A stretch of DNA of 64,000 bases from Galerina marginata (GCA_023014335.1 JAECYW010000009.1:2418001-2482000); one strand, 5' to 3'; shown: positions 1-12,909, counted from the stretch's first letter. The notes: a model not told the origin generated them from the letters alone. Translations and numbers: made by a program.

Positions 1-1361
1 CGGCGCTTGCATCCTTGCCTTCTGCAGATTATAGCTTGAGGTTGAGCAAGAATACCTGGAGAAACAGCTGCTGAACGAGGAACATCGGCCTTGGGGAAGA
101 CGAAGTGGTAACTGCATGGTATACACTATTAAGATAAGGAGTCTGTTAATTCTCCACCATTAGTTATTAGTAGATACATACATGGATATAGTAGTGCCCC
201 GGGAAATTTCCACCCTTGGCGAGCTTGACTTGTAACTGTCCTCCACATTTGTTGCACGAACAAGGTCCATTCACATCATGACACGGTGCCATGGACAAAC
301 GTTATGAAAAGTCGTAATATTGTTGTAAACGTCGTAATAGAATAAATTAAGAAATTAGAGAGGTATCACATATGAGAGTAAGAGGGATCGTGTGAAAGAG
401 AGCGTTACAACGGCAGCGGGATAGACAGCACGACGGAGGAGGAGGACTTTGGAAAAATCAACAGAGGAAACATAGCACGTGCCCTATTTTGGGTGTTGCC
501 GTCATGCAAACGCCGTGTGCGAACGGCGTCTTTTCCAATTCCCAGATTCTTTGGGTTAAGAGCAGTTTTTTGGCGGTCTATATATGGACTGGTTTTAACC
601 AGTTACAGTTCAAACCGGCTCAAGACTGGTTACAAACCGGTCTTTTCCTCCTTTTACAGCCTCAGATCACTATATAAGCATGTAATCAGTGAAATTAGTA
701 GACTTGACCATGACTAGACTGAATTTAAGTTGGGTAGTCAAGATGAAACTATCTTACTTTTCAAAATAAGGTCAAAAACACGAAATTTAGTTGACAATTA
801 GTGAAGTTAGATATACTGTACCCGACCCTGAACCTGGCCAACCCAGGAAGATGGCCACCGATTTTCTACTGCTTGTATACCGAATGAAATGCCTCAAAAT
901 TGGTATCATTCAAAAGGTATTGAGTAACTCTACAAGTATAAAAAATAAAAATGGAAATATTATTGCTCCAAGTGATACTATACGCCAAGGACTGCGTGGG
1001 TTTTTAAAATGTCACTATTTCCTTAATCGGAATCTGCCAATCTCGGATGGCAATCCATCCAGAGGCAGAACAACCGAACCCCTCCTCAAAATAGTTATAC
1101 AACTATGCTCTGACAGTAAGAATGAAGCCATTCCAATGTGAAAATTTAATTTAATCCTTGAAATTGGTTTGAAATCTTGACATTTTCCTAGGGCTAAATT
1201 TTTGAGCAGCCAGCGTACCTACAGCTTGCAACTATGCAACTCTTAGACATAAATTAGAAGGGATTCAAACTGTTTTAATTCCAAATTTATCTGTAGACTG
1301 TCCAGTTGTAAATTTCGCTTTTTATGAATTTTAGACGAGCATTTGGTCGCGCTATTGGCTT
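1..1361. other. No recognisable gene; AT-rich repeat-like DNA
   Basis: I see no convincing coding region. From about 560 to 650 there is a cluster of CCAGTT/ACCGGTT-type words, which returns at 2310-2505 and suggests two ends of one old element. The short open frames here lack domain-like composition. Confidence 0.4.
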
Positions 1362-1376
1362 AGATTGTTAAGGATG

Positions 1377-1673
1377 GGTTCGGAAGGCGGAGAGAGTGCA
1401 GCAGCTGCGGCTGCCAGGAGATGTTCGGGCTTTGGTCCTTACGTGGTATTGGCGTAGCGATGGGGGCCGTCCCTCCCTCGCAGGACTGGGTGGTTAGGTG
1501 GTCCGTCCCCCCTAGCAAAGGCCTGACGCACGAAGGACGCCGTTGGAGGGATTCGGAAGAAGTGGATGGGTTCGGGTCTGGTTCGGGGATTAGTAGTTTA
1601 TTGCGCGCTTTTGACTGGGGATTTGTATTAGTTAGGCGACCGGACTGCTTTCGCGCACCGGTATATAAATTGT

Positions 1674-1711
<38 letters not shown>
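1377..1711 (+). mobile_element. Poly-A-tailed retroposon (SINE-like or 5'-truncated LINE/retrocopy)
   Basis: This GC-richer insert ends in about 32 consecutive A residues (1680-1711). It is flanked by a perfect 15-bp direct repeat, AGATTGTTAAGGATG, at 1362-1376 and 1712-1726. Poly-A tail plus a long target duplication is the signature of target-primed reverse transcription. The body of about 300 bp has an 86-codon open frame from 1421 with no domain I recognise. I saw no clear Pol III boxes, so it may be a truncated LINE or a retrocopied transcript. The unbroken tail and exact duplication argue for a recent insertion. Confidence 0.8.
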
Positions 1712-1714
<3 letters not shown>

Positions 1715-2309
1715 TTGTTAAGGATGCCAGATTTCCGGAATGCAAATGTCGGAAAGAATACATTAGTCAAAAAGTGTTCAAAGATTATGAAACTTTAACA
1801 GAATTATTGAAATATTAAGGAAATATGGCCTGAAATTTTTCAAGCTCCTAGGATAATTATTGATTGAGATATAAGCAAACTATTATGGAGGGACCAAGAT
1901 TGACTATGTTCTATTTTAAGACATCAGTGCAAAACGTAATGAACCGAACAAGATTTGAATTGAAATCAGGCTGGCCAGGTTCCCTGTGAAACTGTCATTT
2001 TGAGTGGTCCAACTGAAAATATTCACTCTGGACTCGGTTGATACGCAAAAATTATGAAACTCGAGGAAAGGCATCCCAAGACATATTTCTATCGACTGGT
2101 AAAAAGGTTTGAACTGCCAGCTCTTTCTACGAAGTATAATTTCAAGCGCAATTTGAAATGGCCAGCTTCAGGGTCACATACAGTAAATGTGTTTGAATTC
2201 GATAAATTTCACAAATTTAACTATAACTTTGTCATTTCTTTGTCTAAAATTATGATTTTGGGGTTGACAAAAAGGTATTTACTGGCGCTATCTTTGTATA
2301 AATTACAGC

Positions 2310-2505
2310 TAGAACGACCGGTTGTAACTGGTTAAAACCGGTTTTGTGTCGGTCCTCAGAATTTTGAGAATACAGAAGACCATTAACCAGACCGCGGTTA
2401 ACGGTCTTCATCGGTCCTCGAGATTTGCGGTCCTAGTTGGCCCCAGTCCGGTTTGGTTACGGTCTTTTTGCGGTTTTGTAACCGGACTTCCAAACACTAG
2501 TTCTA
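2310..2505. repeat. ACCGGTT-rich end of an old TIR element
   Basis: The words ACCGGTT, AACCGGTT and GGTC recur densely and the block ends GGACTTCCAAACACTAG. This resembles the end of the TIR element at 12910-13514 (GGACTTCAAAACACTAG). The matching left end was not found, so the copy is probably degraded or truncated; the similar cluster near 560-650 may be its other side. Confidence 0.45.
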
Positions 2506-3083
2506 ACAGCGTCGACTGGGCAAATCACCACACACACATTTCCAATGTTCCTCCGTAGCCACTCTCACCCGCAGCCCGCCCACTGCTTTCAACCCTCCTT
2601 TACGGTAATTACCATCATCCATCATCATCAGGAAACAGACGGTATCTTGGAGTCATGAAAATGGGTGGGGTTGGTGGTATTTGAGGGCGCTTGGTCAGGC
2701 TCAACGGTGAGAATGGTAGACAAAGATTGGGAGGAATTGCGAGTACGCAGTAATGTGGTGCGGGCTGATGGAGTTCGGATGGGAGGCAGTTTTGGGGGTC
2801 AGTCAGATGGCGTTGGCTGAGTCAGGCTGGCTGGAGCCGTGGTGTGGGGCTTGCAAGTTTTGTCAACGGCTGTCAGTATAGTGATGTGGTGGAGGCGGGA
2901 GTATCCGCATTGCAAATCGTTGATGTTGACGGTGACAGCATTCAACAGAGAGGTAGACAAGAGGCGGTTGGGGACGGGCACAGGGCTTGCGGGTTTGCAT
3001 AGACAGCTGCAGGTGGACTGTAGCGGCCTCTCAAAGGCTTGCAGATACTCAGAAACAGTGACTGGTGTCAACCAAGTGGTTGC
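2506..3083. other. Unassigned single-copy-looking DNA interrupted by foldback element
   Basis: Composition is more balanced than in the surrounding AT-rich repeats. The 8-bp word GTGGTTGC at 3076-3083 is duplicated at 7239-7246, so this stretch was once continuous with 7247 onward. Open frames exist on both strands, but rejoining them did not give a long protein I recognise. Confidence 0.4.
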
Positions 3084-6000
3084 CACTTCAGTGACCCCCC
3101 AGATCTAACCTCTTAGGTTGATTAATTCCTGATAGGAAATACAATCTAAAGGAAGGCTGAAAACATTTCTGAGAACAATTTTTTCCAAGAATAATCTTCA
3201 GATTTTTAAAATGTTTTTTAGGGTTTAGTATAATGTTTCTTTGACAGGTGGTGGCAGGGGTCTTTTGTGAAAAATGTTTTCTAATAATAAATATTCTTCA
3301 AAAAATAAATTTTATAGAAAACAAAAATCAAATGTTTTTTGTGACGTCTTGGCAAAGTTTTGTATTTTAGAAATATATTCTGGTGGCAGGGGTCCTCCAA
3401 ATTAAAAAAATTCCTGTGGCTTTTCCAGGATAGCTATAAATATACTGTAATGACATTTCTTTAGGCACAGGTTTACTAGATCCAACACACAAGAAGCAAT
3501 CTAAATCAAAGCAAATAATATATATATATTTCTATATATAAAAGCTATAGAATTTTTTTTGATTATAGCCTATACTAGCATTTATATCAATAAATACCAT
3601 CTTGTAGATCTGAATTTCTTGCATTCTCTAAAATTTAAATGATTGCAAGCAAGTAAAAACTAAGCTCATTATAGTCCAATGACATTTTAAAAGACTTGTA
3701 TTGAGAAATAGGTTTTTTCTTGTGAATAAGCATTAAATTATAATACAGATAGAAATTAAAAGAAACAACAGCTTATACCTATTATTTTTAGATCTAAACT
3801 CTAAAATCTTATTTTACAAGTATTTCTATTTTTAGACTTTGAAAATATTTTTGATCTTTCTATTTTTAGAGCAGGTCTATTTTTAAACCATAGCCCTGAA
3901 ATATTTTGGAATCATTTATATTTTTAGCTAGACCCTGAAATTCCTAATTAGGAACTATTTCCATTTATGGTCATATCAGCTATTTTTAGAACCAATTTTG
4001 TTTTGCTTATATCTTAGTCAGAAAAGTGAATATTGATATGATTTAAATGCTAAAAATGTCTAAAAATATATTACTTTCTTTTGAGATACTCTTTCCTTTT
4101 TGGGAAATTTTCCCATCTGCCAAATCTGATTTCAAGAAGCCTGATAACGATTTTGATGCAGCTTATATCTCAATAAGAAAAGAAGATACAGTTATGATTT
4201 AAACAGATTTAGAATTGCCCCAATGAGTAGTACAACTTTTGTTAGTAGCACAGCCACATCTGATCACTTTTGGAAATTGCTTCTATTTAAAGTATTGATT
4301 GATCAATTTAGCATTTCAAGCACTTCAACTATGTTGGATATGCTTTGATATAGCTGTTCAAACACTTAAAAGTATAATTATGTCATATGTCACATGATTA
4401 TCTATTTTTAGATATGACTTTGTATTTAAAACTTGAATTACAGCTATATTTAGAACAATGAGCATAGTAAGATCAATATCTGGCAAAGCCCACTCTCAAA
4501 GTCTAACTACTGGTATGTCACATGTCACATGGATCTATGCAGATTTAGACTCAGCTGACATCCTCAATAGTGAGTGCCTAGATCATGTAATCTACATTAC
4601 AACTAAAAGCAAATCTTAGGCCCCCCAAGTTTGACACATGTATAACAAACCTATGTCAGATAGAGGCTGCAGTGGCTCAGATGGCACCATCACTCTAAAG
4701 CCCTAGACAGATAAAAACATGAGTTCAAATCCAGCCGATTACATAGTTAAAACACTTTAGACACTATGTGATTTATTCAATGCCTCTAAAAGTTACTGTA
4801 TGAGCTGTTGTAATAGAAAGGTAGACTATGTCTCTGCCGAAAAGCCAGCTTAAAGGCTTGGATAACACTATCTCTGTGCTCTTACATTATGAAGTTATAG
4901 TCATGTTGTTGTTCTTGCCATCTGAAAATAGTGTCATGTCAAGATAGGATCTGGAAGACTTGGGACAAGCTGTGTAAATCCACATGTCAGACAGCTGGCT
5001 GGCAATATGCCCAGTTGGCTAGAGCCGCCTCTGGGTTGTTTGACCAGTACCAAAAGGTGAGGTAAAATTAAATCTGTGAAGACAGCTAAAGCTGACCCAA
5101 TGAAGATAGCTGCTAAAGTACTGTGTGGCTGTGTTTGGACAAGACCTAGTCAATAGAATGACTGCTTAAAAGTGTAGCAAAACTGGCACATACTGGATGT
5201 CTTGGAATGGATGCAGGGCTTAAAGGATGAAAGTTCCTTGATGCTCTGGGAGTGACAGTGTTTAGTTAAGTGAAAACACAAGTTGGTGTATAGAATGAAA
5301 CTGGAGATGAGCCATGACTAGTGTAAATATACAGGATAACAGATTATTGGGAATACCAGACAACTGGCATATTGCAACATAGTGGATCAGTTATAAGAGG
5401 TTCAAAAGTTAGGTTGCATACTGGATAGCAGGGTGGACAGTCTCACATTTTTTGTTGTAGCCAAGTTGCAGCCCTTTGCACCCTTACTTCTACTGTAAAT
5501 TGAGTAATGCTAGCACCACAAGAGGCATGTCTTGACATGAGCAAGACCAGTGGCTTCAGCTGCCTACTTTATATATCAGTGTTTCTGAGTTTTTAGTACC
5601 CTTCAGTTAACGGTCAATGAGGTTGCAGGTCATTCCTGCATCTGTGTTTTGAGAAGCTTCAACAGTCTTTTTTAAGTGCTGCTCGTCAGAGGACTTGGTC
5701 TCATGTAACAAGCAGCAAAGTCTTTTGGCTTTTTGGAGATCGCCAATCCTCCAACTCTTCCAGGTGTTTCACTTCTGCATGCAAATATCCTAATCTTGGC
5801 AGCATGGCTTGCTCTGTGCTGTGTTATTGTGAGGCGCTACTCAAACACTGACCTTACCATGCTCATTGTTCTAAATATAACTGTATTTCAAGTTTTAAAT
5901 GCACAATCATATCTAAAAATAGATAATCATATGACATATGACATAATTATACTTTTAAGTGTTTGAACAGCTATATCAAAGCATATCCAACATAGTTGAA

Positions 6001-7238
6001 GTGCTTGAAATGCTAAATTGATCAATCAATGCTTTAAATAGAAGCAATTTCCAAAAGTGATCAGATGTGGCTGTGCTACTAACAAAAGTTGTACTACTCA
6101 TTGGGGCAATTCTAAATCTGTTTAAATCATAACTGTATCTTCTTTTCTTATTGAGATATAAGCTGCATCAAAATCGTTATCAGGCTTCTTGAAATCAGAT
6201 TTGGCAGATGGGAAAATTTCCCAAAAAGGAAAGAGTATCTCAAAAGAAAGTAATATATTTTTAGACATTTTTAGCATTTAAATCATATCAATATTCACTT
6301 TTCTGACTAAGATATAAGCAAAACAAAATTGGTTCTAAAAATAGCTGATATAACCATAAATAGAAATAGTTCCTAATTAGGAATTTCAGGGTCTAGCTAA
6401 AAATAGAAATTATTCCAAAATGTTTTAAGGCTATAGTTTTAAAATAGAAACACTTCTAAAAATAGAAACATCAAAAATATTTTCAAAGTCTAAAAATAGA
6501 AACACTTGTAAAATAAGATTTCAGGGTTCGAAAATCCAAATATAGTAGGTATAAGCTATTGTTTCTTTTAATACTTATTTGTATTATAATTTAATGTTTA
6601 TTTACTAGAAAAAATCTACTTCTCAATACAAGTCTTTTAAAATATCATTAGACCATAATGAGCTTAGTTTTTACTTGCTTGCAATTATTCAGATATTAGA
6701 ACATGCAAAAATTCAGATCTACAAGATGATATTTATTGATATATAGGCTATAATCAAAAGGCATTCTATAGCTTTTATATATAAATAATATATATATATA
6801 TATATTATTTGTTTTGATTTAGATTGCTTCTTGTGTGTTGGGTCAGGTAGACTTGTGCCTAAAGAAATATCATTACAGTATATTTATAGCTATCCTGGAA
6901 AAGCCACAGGAATTTTTTTAATTTGGAGGACCCCTGCCACCAGAATATATTTCTAAAATACAAAACTTTGCCAAGACGTCACAAAAAACATTTGATTTTT
7001 GTTTTCTATAAAATTTATTTTTTGAAGAATATTTATTATTAGAAAACATTTTTCACAAAGACCCCTGCCACCACCTGTCAAAGAAACATTATACTAAACC
7101 CTAAAAAACATTTTAAAAATCTGAAGATTATTCTTGGAAAAAATTGTTCTCAGAAATGTTTTCAGCCTTCCTTTAGATTGTATTTCCTATCAGGAATTAA
7201 TCAACCTAAGAGGTTAAGTCTGGGGGGTCACTGAAGTG
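3084..7238. mobile_element. Foldback element with ~1.4 kb inverted arms (CACTTCAG family)
   Basis: The left end reads CACTTCAGTGACCCCCC and the right end is its reverse complement. The 8-bp repeat GTGGTTGC flanks it (3076-3083 and 7239-7246). Arms at about 3084-4472 and 5840-7238 are near-perfect inverted copies; the centre, about 4473-5840, is unique and holds a tRNA-like stretch. No transposase-like frame is visible, so this is non-autonomous. A single arm of the same family lies at 35711-37115. The terminal bases resemble those of the larger foldbacks at 28433 and 48598. I cannot place it in a named superfamily from ends alone. Confidence 0.85.
4665..4740 (+). other. tRNA-like sequence with A/B-box-like words
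   Basis: TGGCTCAGATGG fits the A-box consensus, and GAGTTCAAATCC about 45 nt downstream resembles a B box. The ends GGCT and AGCC can pair. D and T stems are poor, so this is a tRNA-derived remnant rather than a working tRNA. It sits in the unique centre of the foldback element. Confidence 0.45.
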
Positions 7239-7246
7239 GTGGTTGC

Positions 7247-8019
7247 TGGAGGGTTGCTGGGGTGCGTTTGTGCAACAATATTGTTGTCAAGAAGCCACAG
7301 ATGCTGTGGGTGGAGGTAATGACGGGCATAACAAAACTGTTATCAAAAATGGAAGAGGAGGGCGGAGGCGTCAAGCTTGCGGGGGAGAATGTCTCTATCT
7401 ATGGTTAAATGAGCAAGGGGGTGGATGGAAGAAAAGAGAGCTGTATCAATTCACCTCGTACCTGCTTGTCTCCCTCTACTAGGGCCTCTTGTGCTCTTTG
7501 ACCCCTCTTCTCCAGCCTGGATATCCTCCTACTGCCCCATATCCAAAGGGGAGAGGATGGGCGCAGAGCATTGTCAACCTTGATTCTGACATCGTAAGGT
7601 GTGGGGTTTGGAATAATTTCAAACAAGCCTGTTCAAGTTGCTGTCAGTGTTTAATTAGATAAAGAACTTAAAGAAGAAATTTGTATGGAAAAGTAGACTA
7701 ACCAAACAAATTTGAAGGTTCCGATTGAAAGACAGATAATGAGAGATGAGAGAGGGAAGACAGCACAGACGACGCAGGCATGGTTGAACTGGTTGAACAA
7801 ACACCGACAACCACGGGTGAACTAAAAATAGCAGTTGGCGTTTGCTGGAAAGTTGAGCGTTACACCCACCAAATTTTTGGTGGGTTCAGATCGATAAAAG
7901 AATGAGTCCTATAAATAGGACTCGTTATATCTGATAAGCCTAAGTTGCTTGCTAGCCCCTGCCAACCTAGTACTACATCAGGAAAATTGCACATCGCTAG
8001 AATCACTAGAGCTAGCTTC
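7247..8019. other. Unassigned flank; short palindrome at 7863-7882
   Basis: This continues the DNA interrupted at 3083. No coding region is convincing. CCCACCAAATTTTTGGTGGG at 7863-7882 is a near-perfect hairpin. Words such as GCTAGAATCACTAG close to 8000 reappear inverted after 10533, suggesting that the next element sits inside an older repeat. Confidence 0.35.
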
Positions 8020-8507
8020 CACTGTGTGCACAGTTAAATAATTTGTGATGAATTATGTAACAATTATGCAATCATTATTCCTACTTTGAGCCATGTAATG
8101 TGTCGCCCAATATTTAAGCATTATTTAAGGCAGAATTATTTAAGGATTATGTGAGATATATTCTGAACTTTTTGCCCATGTATGTCCTGCATAATTTTGG
8201 TTGAAATATGCAAGAAATATTTTGCTGTCTATATCTTTTAAATAATTCTGGGTAGACTATTCAAAAAATATATGAAAAATATGCAAGTGGGTAGTTCAGT
8301 AGTGTCACATATTTATTGGCTGAATATTTGAGAAATATGGAAGGTATGAGTGTATCCAGACAACATATTTTCCAGCTGAATATTTGGAAATTATCTGACA
8401 GTTGAGTATTCAAAAAATATCTGGAAATTATTTGAGATTGAAAATCAAGAATTTTAAGGACTCAATGAGGTCTAAGAGTCTAACCAAAGACTTGGCCATC
8501 TTCTGTG

Positions 8508-9230
8508 ATTTTAAATTGAGGAAATTGTGGAATTTGGGCAATTTACAGACTCTGAAGAATCTAACTGAATATTTGGGTGATTTTTACGATTTTAAATTAA
8601 GAAGATTGTGGATTTTAGCGATTTACAGACTCTGGAGATTCTAACCGAATATTTTTGCGATTTTTGCGATTTTAAATTGGAGAAATCGTGGATTTTAACG
8701 ATTACAGACTCTGGAGATTCTAACCAAATATTTGGGCGATTTTTGCGATTTTAAATTGAAGAAATCGTGGATTCAGACGATTTGCTTACTCTGAAGATTT
8801 CAACCGAATATTTGGGCGATTTTAGCGATTTTAAATCAAAGAAATTGTGGATTTTAGCAATTTACAGATTCTGAAGATTCTAACCGAGGGCTTTTGCAAT
8901 TTTTACGATTTTAAATTGGAGAAATCATGGATTTTAACAATTTACAGACTCTGAAGATTCCAACCAAATATTTGGGCGATTTTCGCGATTTTAAATTGAA
9001 GGAATCGTGTATTTTAGCGATTTACAGACTCTGGAGATTCTAACCGAATATTTTTGCGATTTTTGCGATTTTAAATTGGAGAAATCGTGGATTTTAACGA
9101 TTACAGACTCTGGAGATTCTAACCAAATATTTGGGCAATTTTCACGACTTTAAATTGAAGAAATCGTGGATTCAGACGATTTCCTCACTCTGGAGATTCT
9201 AACCGAATGTTTCTGCAAATTTTACGAGCC
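8508..9230. repeat. ~80-bp tandem repeats, left arm
   Basis: About nine units begin GATTTTAAATTG(A/G)AG, followed by AAATCGTGGATT, TTACAGACTCTG(A/G)AGATT and CAACCGAATATTTGGGCGA with small variations. Successive GATTTTAAATT starts fall near 8508, 8588, 8668, 8747, 8827, 8907, 8988, 9068 and 9148. Confidence 0.85.
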
Positions 9231-9254
9231 CTTCACTTTGAAATCGTAAAAATC

Positions 9255-10045
9255 GCCCAAATATTCGGTTGGAATCTCCAGTGTGAACAAATTGTCTGAA
9301 TCCATGATCTCTTCAATTTAAAATCGCAAAAATCGCCCAAATATTTGGTTGAAATCTCCAGAGTGAGCAAATTGTCTGAATCCACAATTTCTTAAATTTA
9401 AAATTGCAAAAATCGCCCAAATATTCGGTTGGAATCTTCAGAGTCTGTAAATCGTTAAAATCCACAATTTCCCCAATTTAAAATCGCAAAAATCGCAAAA
9501 ATATTCGGTTAGAATCTCCAGAGTCTGTAAATCGCTAAAATACACGATTCCTTCAATTTAAAATCGCGAAAATCGCCCAAATATTTGGTTGGAATCTTCA
9601 GAGTCTGTAAATTGTTAAAATCCATGATTTCTCCAATTTAAAATCGTAAAAATTGCAAAAGCCCTCGGTTAGAATCTTCAGAATCTGTAAATTGCTAAAA
9701 TCCACAATTTCTTTGATTTAAAATCGCTAAAATCGCCCAAATATTCGGTTGAAATCTTCAGAGTAAGCAAATCGTCTGAATCCACGATTTCTTCAATTTA
9801 AAATCGCAAAAATCGCCCAAATATTTGGTTAGAATCTCCAGAGTCTGTAATCGTTAAAATCCACGATTTCTCCAATTTAAAATCGCAAAAATCGCAAAAA
9901 TATTCGGTTAGAATCTCCAGAGTCTGTAAATCGCTAAAATCCACAATCTTCTTAATTTAAAATTGTAAAAATCACCCAAATATTCAGTTAGATTCTTCAG
10001 AGTCTGTAAATTGCCCAAATTCCACAATTTCCTCAATTTAAAATC
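9255..10045. repeat. ~80-bp tandem repeats, right arm (inverted copy)
   Basis: The same units appear in reverse complement (AATTTAAAATCG, CAGAGTCTGTAAATCG). They mirror the left arm almost unit for unit, so tandem expansion must have preceded formation or homogenisation of the palindrome. Confidence 0.85.
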
Positions 10046-10532
10046 ACAGAAGATGGCCAAGTCTTTGGTTAGACTCTTAGACCTCATTGAGTCCTTAAAA
10101 TTCTTGATTTTCAATCTCAAATAATTTCCAGATATTTTTTGAATACTCAACTGTCAGATAATTTCCAAATATTCAGCTGGAAAATATGTTGTCTGGATAC
10201 ACTCATACCTTCCATATTTCTCAAATATTCAGCCAATAAATATGTGACACTACTGAACTACCCACTTGCATATTTTTCATATATTTTTTGAATAGTCTAC
10301 CCAGAATTATTTAAAAGATATAGACAGCAAAATATTTCTTGCATATTTCAACCAAAATTATGCAGGACATACATGGGCAAAAAGTTCAGAATATATCTCA
10401 CATAATCCTTAAATAATTCTGCCTTAAATAATGCTTAAATATTGGGCGACACATTACATGGCTCAAAGTAGGAATAATGATTGCATAATTGTTACATAAT
10501 TCATCACAAATTATTTAACTGTGCACACAGTG

Positions 10533-10895
10533 TTCCCTAGTGACTCTAGCTTTCTAGCACACGCGCTGGGTCTATCTAGATATGTCCAATTCTAGGATGT
10601 CGAGCTAGAGCTATATCAGAGCTAAAAAAAAGCTAGAAATAAGCCATGGAGATAGGACCAGCACACCTTTGTAGAATTGAAAACCAGTGATATTCATGAT
10701 AAACGATAGAATACAAAACATTTCCATGACCTATTTGACCTAGTTGACTGGTAACATAAAAAAGCACTGCACTACTACCAACCTGCCAATCAGCTTATAC
10801 CAGTAGCATCTGCAAAAGCCATTTCTATCAGGTGTGTTCCAGCATTTACTTGCTTGTCTGACCGTCTATCCTAAAAACGACCACTGAGAGGTCCT
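10533..10895. other. No recognisable feature
   Basis: AT-rich DNA with a few CTAG and AGCTAGA words mirrored before 8020. I see no gene here. Confidence 0.4.
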
Positions 10896-12117
10896 CATCA
10901 GCAAATCCTGGGTACGCTACACGAGACTATGGAGCACTCTGTAGCGCCGTAGTGCCATAGCACAGGGTACCCAGTTTATAGTGTCACGCCATCACTTATG
11001 TAACGCTCTATAACAATCTCCAGATGCTATGGAATGCTACAGAGCACCTGGGGACATGCTATAGAGCGTCCCATAGCATCGCTAAAAATAGTAGTCCTCA
11101 CATTTTCCCTTCCCAGGGACCATCCTAAGAGTCTTATGTTCGTACTTAGAATCAAACACGAATGTCAAAAATCGGTGTATTGGTGACTATGTAGGTACTA
11201 CACATATTAAAATAAAAGACGTCGAGAGGCAGCGAAGGACAGCGAAGAAACATTGAGATATGACGATAGTGACATGGCGGTACCAATCGTCATACCATGC
11301 TTTGTGGCTTCATGAGAATGTGGGCATGTCAAGGGCCATAGCAAACAAGTAGGTGTGGGGGAATTGATTCAAGTACCGACCCACAGTAAGGTCATTAGTG
11401 GCAGTTTGCAGTACCTGTGATTTAGAGGTGTCAAACTTGGGCATAAGGGAAATATGAGACAGGGCTTACTGGAACAGCAGGGAGACACTAGCATCTGTGT
11501 TACAGCAGTGTTGGACGAAGGCAGCAGCTGCAGTGTCTTTCGTGTTAGACGTGGGGTTAGGGAAACGCGGAGGAGGGGCTTATCTTGCAGCTTGCAGCTG
11601 GAAACCCTAGCTTAGGTCCATTGCATAACCCCCTTTTCTACTCCCCAGCTACCGTTGCCCTTGCTGGTAGAATAACATATCATCCAAGAAGACTGGCCCA
11701 CATTATCGAAGCAGAGGGGCGCACGGCAGATGAAAGGTGGTGGTGGTGGTGGTGGTGGTAGTAGTAGTAGTGAGAGGTTGAGAAATTACCTTTTTGGATT
11801 GTTGAACTATATGGCAACTCTTTAGGGCAAGCAAAGTAAACTTGTAACGTTTCTCGAAAACGATGTGCCTGGTGCGAGAAAAAGGGTGGAAACGTACCTG
11901 ATTGCTATGACACACTTCAGAGTGCTATAGACTGCTGTCGGATTTGCTATGTAGCATCGGCAGGGGTGCTGCAGAGTAGTTTGTACATACACTATAAATG
12001 GTATAGAGTGATTATACAGTATGTCACAGTATGCCGATATTTAGTTTGCTATGCCTGGGTATGCTAATATCTATCTTGCTATATGTTGGTTTGGCCAAAA
12101 ATCAGGATTTGCTGATG
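10896..12117. mobile_element. TIR element with GCTATAGAGC-like subterminal words
   Basis: CATCAGCAAATCCTG at 10896-10910 is exactly inverted at 12103-12117. Inside both ends, words such as GCTATAGAGC, GCTATGGAATGC and GTGCTATAGA recur within about 200 bp, as expected of subterminal transposase-binding repeats. The centre is GC-richer and codes for nothing I recognise. No target duplication was found. The right end abuts the integrase part of the Copia element, whose 3' portion is not seen beyond it. Confidence 0.6.
11740..11773 (+). repeat. GGT/AGT trinucleotide microsatellite
   Basis: About seven GGT units are followed by about four AGT units. Confidence 0.8.
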
Positions 12118-12691
12118 CTCAGGAAACACGACAGGATACAGGGCAGTATGACTGACGTGGATGAGACAGCCAAAGTGCCTGTAAAGGGTATGAGTTAGTG
12201 ATGTGCCGGCTCGGCTCGGCCTGAAAGCTGCGGCTTAGGCTTGGTATTTTCAGGCCTGGGCTTTGAGAAACTGAAGCCTGAGCCGTACATAGCAGTGATA
12301 CCATCTGCCATAGTGCGGTTGGCACATTCTGCAACTCCATTCATCTGAGGGCGGTTGCATGTAGTATGATGACGCACAATGCCACATTGTTCAGTGAATT
12401 TAATGAAGGCAGCAGACATGTACTTTTCAGCTTTATCATCCTGCAGAGCCTTGATTTTAGCATTCAACATGTTCTTAGCCCATGCTTTGAATGTCTTAAA
12501 TGCTTCAAATGCATCACTCTTTTGTTTGAGACATATTACAGCCCAAAGGCTAGTGCAGTCATCAATAAAGGTTATCCAGTAACAATAACCTTCAGGAGTT
12601 TAGACAGAAAGAGGACCATGAAGATCAGAGTGAATCAACTCTAAAGGCATTGCAGATTTGCTGGGAGATGTGGGAAAGGGTTTTGAACACA
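12118..12691 (-). pseudogene. Copia integrase core, 3' part of split pol
   Basis: On the minus strand the frame carries LELIHSDLHGPLSV (first catalytic Asp), a YWITFIDD block and NGVAECANRT (catalytic Glu region). This is the Ty1/Copia integrase core. It continues from the block at 17123-17466 once the 4.4 kb insert at 12692-17122 is removed, with the frame kept through ADKM/CSKPF. A TAA interrupts the frame just after HGPLSV. A small foreign stretch with repeated GGCTCGGC words (about 12197-12288) breaks the region after NRTMADGITAM. A degenerate FGCLIHV block follows and the sequence stops at the TIR element ending at 12117. No reverse transcriptase or RNase H is present. Confidence 0.8.
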
Positions 12692-12909
12692 CTTGTTAAG
12701 AGGCCATTGCTCTGCATGGCAAATACGAGTTCTTTTTCTTCTTAATTCTCTTTATCAAAGCTTTTTCAATATATTATTGGGTTGTATATCAAAGATAGAT
12801 TTTATCATATTTTTACCTGCATAGAGTAGCAGCACATGGCAAAAACAAGTCCTCATGTACTATGTCTCAGTAATTGATTAATAACAAAGTGAGATGTTAT
12901 CTGATTGGA

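Larger units (their letters stand above)
8020..10532. mobile_element. 2.5 kb near-perfect palindromic element with internal tandem repeats
   Basis: Terminal repeats CACTGTGTGCACAG face each other and the two halves are inverted copies along their whole length. For example, 8402-8644 and 9908-10150 encode the same 80-residue open frame with a single difference. The centre is near 9276. Each arm holds about nine tandem units of roughly 80 bp. No transposase is present and I found no exact target duplication. The ends vaguely recall hAT termini, but that is weak. The repeated open frames are by-products of the tandem unit and should not be called genes. Confidence 0.8.

Noticed and set aside
8508..10045. 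CRISPR-like array
   Set aside because: The ~80-bp units abut directly with no unique spacers and are mirrored in a palindrome.
8402..10150. Two identical 80-residue genes in the palindrome arms
   Set aside because: They are read-through of the tandem unit in each arm, with no promoter, domain or codon signal.
12197..12288. Separate named MITE with GGCTCGGC words
   Set aside because: It clearly interrupts the Copia frame, but I could not define ends or a duplication, so it is mentioned only within the integrase entry.
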